Positions 5,273-6,823 of a stretch of DNA of 6,823 nt are shown piece by piece (within the stretch, counting starts at the first letter, position 1; each line of letters begins with the position of its first letter). This stretch comes from an uncultured Candidatus Saccharimonas sp. (GTDB lineage Bacteria > Patescibacteriota > Saccharimonadia > Saccharimonadales > SZUA-47). The stretch lies in contig CALRCT010000022.1 of NCBI GenBank assembly GCA_943354655.1, positions 1-6,823 on the forward strand. Direction: 5' to 3'. The position numbers and the translations under genes were made by a program. The notes under the pieces were generated by a model. It was not told the origin of the DNA, searched no databases, and saw only the letters and a list, made by a program, of their open reading frames with translations.

Positions 5273-5328
5273 GCTATAAATATGAGTCTTGTGAAGTGGT
5301 CGTATAACCCATCACATAGGCTAGCTAT

Positions 5329-5337
5329 ATTGTAGCA
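5329..5337 (-). promoter_or_regulatory. Extended -10 promoter candidate for the polymerase pair
   Basis: On the minus strand TGC-TACAAT (TG at 5336-5337, TACAAT at 5329-5334) fits an extended -10 element. No good -35 exists at 16-18 nt, which an extended -10 can tolerate. It lies immediately after the histidine kinase stop. A transcript from it would have a leader of about 140 nt that includes both dyads. A 12-codon ORF beginning with ATG at 5310-5312 and ending with TAG at 5274 lies near its 5' end. Confidence 0.35.
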
Positions 5338-5339
5338 AA

Positions 5340-6368
5340 TTATGCAAGCGGCATGCTTACTTTAAAGGTGCTTCCCTTACCTTCTTTGCTAGTAACAGAT
5401 ATTTGTCCATCATGCATGTGAGCTATTTTTTGCGCCAATGCAAGACCAAGTCCATAGCCATGACTATTGCCACCCGTACGACTTGTGTCTGCCCGGTAAA
5501 ATCTGTCAAATATATGTGGTAAATGGTTATTAGATATGCCTACTCCTTGATCGGATACCGACAAGTTCATAAACTTATTGTCCTGCACGACTTTAACTGT
5601 AATATTGGTGTCTTTTTTAGAATACTTTATGGCGTTGTCTAGCAATATAACCACCATTTCGGTAAGCGAAGATTCGTCACCTATAACAAATAGTTCTGGT
5701 GACATAGGTAACTTAGTTAAAATATTAATATTTTTTGCATTGGCCGACGAAGACGCAACGTCGACCGCTTTAGATATAATTAAACCTACACTGGTGTTTT
5801 CTTTTGGCAAACTATCTTCGTCAAGACTAGCAAGCAATAACAAGCGTTCCGATAAGTGCGTTAGTCTATCAACTTCTTCAAGATTACTTACGAGTAACAG
5901 TTTTGCCTGTTTTGGATCAAGTTTGTCGTTCATTAATGCAACTTCTATTTCGGTTTTCATAGTTGCAAGCGGCGTTCTAAGTTCGTGACTTGCATCGGCC
6001 GTAAAACGTTCTAGCGCAACGTGCGCTTCTTCTATTGGAGCAAGTGTGCGCCGCGCTAACGCATATGACAAAAAACCACCTACAGACAAAATAATTACAT
6101 TTATAAACACCAACTGACCGACTAGTTTACTTTTACTTGCATCGTGTTCGTCCAACCTGTCTTCTAAAAACATTTTTCTTTGCATAGGATCTTGCCTAAA
6201 ACCAATAAATCTATCCGCAGAACTTGCAGTTCTTACATAGTTACGGTCAATTTCTGTACCTAAAACTCTGTACAGCGTTGTACTAAATAATAAGCTAACA
6301 ATCATTAAAACTAATAAATAAACACCTGTTAGTTGTACTGTGGTTTTTTTAAAAAGTAGTTTTTTCAT
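5340..6368 (-). CDS. Two-component sensor histidine kinase
   Basis: A 342-residue membrane histidine kinase that autophosphorylates on a His and passes the phosphate to the partner regulator. TM1 is at about 13-35 and TM2 at about 85-104. They enclose a short, highly charged external loop of about 48 residues with no known sensor domain. Only about 20 residues link TM2 to the H-box, so a full HAMP domain is absent. HisKA has ADASHELRTPLATM at 124-137 with phospho-acceptor H128. The ATPase domain has the N-box LLDNAIKYS at 242-250, G1 DQGVGIS at 273-279, F-box FDRFYRAD at 287-294 and G2 GYGLGLA at 304-310. All catalytic boxes are intact. The gene overlaps the regulator by 4 bp (ATGA), with a weak GGGGA upstream, so translational coupling is likely. 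The architecture resembles Gram-positive CiaH-type kinases, but the stimulus is unknown. Confidence 0.95.
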   Translation of the reverse strand: MKKLLFKKTTVQLTGVYLLVLMIVSLLFSTTLYRVLGTEIDRNYVRTASSADRFIGFRQDPMQRKMFLEDRLDEHDASKSKLVGQLVFINVIILSVGGFLSYALARRTLAPIEEAHVALERFTADASHELRTPLATMKTEIEVALMNDKLDPKQAKLLLVSNLEEVDRLTHLSERLLLLASLDEDSLPKENTSVGLIISKAVDVASSSANAKNINILTKLPMSPELFVIGDESSLTEMVVILLDNAIKYSKKDTNITVKVVQDNKFMNLSVSDQGVGISNNHLPHIFDRFYRADTSRTGGNSHGYGLGLALAQKIAHMHDGQISVTSKEGKGSTFKVSMPLA

Positions 6369-6823
6369 ACTGATTCCCCAAAAACATACCCAAAGCCACG
6401 TTTTGTATGAATTAAATTATTGGATTTTTTGAATGGCTTGTCTATTTTGTTACGTAAATATCCTATATATACCTCTACTGTGTTGGGTAAAATATCTGCA
6501 TCATAATCCCAGACGTGTTGCGTAAGAGTATCTTTGCTAATAACCTTGTCGGCGTTTCGCATAAAATATTCAAGTACTGCAAATTCTTTTTGGGTTAGAT
6601 CGATTTTTTTGCCTTCGCGTTGTACGCTAAATTTTTGAGTATCCATTTCAAGATCGTCATAACTTAATAAAGACTCGACCGCTGTTACTGGCCTACGCAG
6701 TAAAGCCCTTACTCTGGCGATAAGTTCGACAAAAGCAAATGGCTTTACCATATAATCATCTGCACCAGTGTTTAGTCCAAACGCTTTGTCTAAAACCTTG
6801 TCTTTAGCAGTTAAAAGCAAAAC
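6365..6823 (-). CDS. OmpR/PhoB-family response regulator, C-terminal part (cut by right window edge)
   Basis: A DNA-binding response regulator whose start lies beyond the window; 152 codons after the first visible one (V at 6821-6823) are seen, ending in TGA. The fragment enters the receiver domain at its fourth strand, VLLLTAK, where the T is the conserved switch residue. GADDYMVKPF follows with the conserved lysine before PF. The phosphorylated aspartate is not in view. The TTG at 6818-6820 is an internal leucine codon, not a start. The rest is a winged-helix effector (Trans_reg_C, PF00486): LTQKEFAVLEYFMRNADKVI, a recognition helix region NTVEVYIGYLRNKID, and the wing LIHTKRGFGYVF. It is the first gene of the pair with the kinase, which starts within its stop codon. 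The target promoters cannot be read from the sequence. Confidence 0.95.
   Translation of the reverse strand, partial: VLLLTAKDKVLDKAFGLNTGADDYMVKPFAFVELIARVRALLRRPVTAVESLLSYDDLEMDTQKFSVQREGKKIDLTQKEFAVLEYFMRNADKVISKDTLTQHVWDYDADILPNTVEVYIGYLRNKIDKPFKKSNNLIHTKRGFGYVFGESV

Noticed and set aside
5180..5339. A tRNA or small structured RNA in the 160-bp leader
   Set aside because: No cloverleaf, no T-loop GGTTCRAATCC and no 7-bp acceptor pairing could be built; only short dyads are present.
5578..5988. Plus-strand ORF of 136 codons over the histidine kinase
   Set aside because: Antisense to the HisKA and ATPase region, with a serine-rich, motif-free translation; a shadow.
6365..6820. Complete response regulator starting at TTG 6818-6820
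   Set aside because: This codon falls in the fourth beta strand of the receiver domain and the frame continues to the window edge; it is a truncated gene, not a short one.
1..6823. Reassigned TGA codon (as in Gracilibacteria/Absconditabacteria)
   Set aside because: TGA is used as the stop of the response regulator and no in-frame TGA interrupts any of the recognised genes, so the standard bacterial code fits.

Overview
The window is AT-rich, densely packed bacterial DNA. It carries ten genes, eight complete and two cut by the window edges (rmuC on the left, a response regulator on the right). Gene sizes, tight packing, an AT-rich but ordinary stop-codon code (TGA is used as a stop and none is seen inside a gene), and this gene mix would fit a reduced-genome lineage such as Candidatus Saccharibacteria (Patescibacteria). 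That placement is an impression from style and content, not a demonstrated assignment. A low-GC Gram-positive cannot be excluded from sequence alone.

Left part (1-3162): two divergent gene pairs meet at an 81-bp control region (1468-1548). Leftward are a ZIP-family divalent metal transporter and then the start of rmuC, a nuclease-domain recombination factor. Rightward are a Fur-family metalloregulator and then rarA (mgsA), the AAA+ replication-fork maintenance ATPase. The control region holds a good promoter for each direction. Both promoters use the same TTGCAA hexamer as -35, and a 19-bp imperfect dyad lies across it. This is the layout expected of a self-regulating metal sensor that also controls a metal uptake gene.

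Middle part (3149-5339): all genes here read leftward. A short HExxHxxGxxH metallopeptidase converges on rarA with a 14-bp overlap of 3' ends. Upstream of it lies a Y-family (DinB/UmuC-like) translesion polymerase whose start overlaps a 97-residue protein of uncertain function. These two are evidently translated as a pair. The 160-bp leader ahead of the pair contains an extended -10 promoter candidate, a small palindrome, a 22-bp dyad TTCGG-N12-CCGAA, and a frame open for 44 codons before the chosen ATG.

Right part (5340-6823): a leftward two-component pair, an OmpR/PhoB-type response regulator (N-terminus outside the window) and a two-TM histidine kinase, joined by an ATGA overlap.

Functionally the window mixes genome maintenance (RmuC, RarA, Y-family polymerase) with metal homeostasis (ZIP, Fur) and signalling. 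No mobile element, CRISPR array, rRNA or tRNA is visible. The most notable non-gene signal is that several genes (rmuC, fur, rarA, probably the metallopeptidase) have a TATAAT-like box 6-10 nt before the ATG and no Shine-Dalgarno. The ZIP gene, the polymerase and its partner have clear Shine-Dalgarno sequences. This suggests a mixture of leaderless and led transcripts. No stretch longer than 300 bases lacks a gene.
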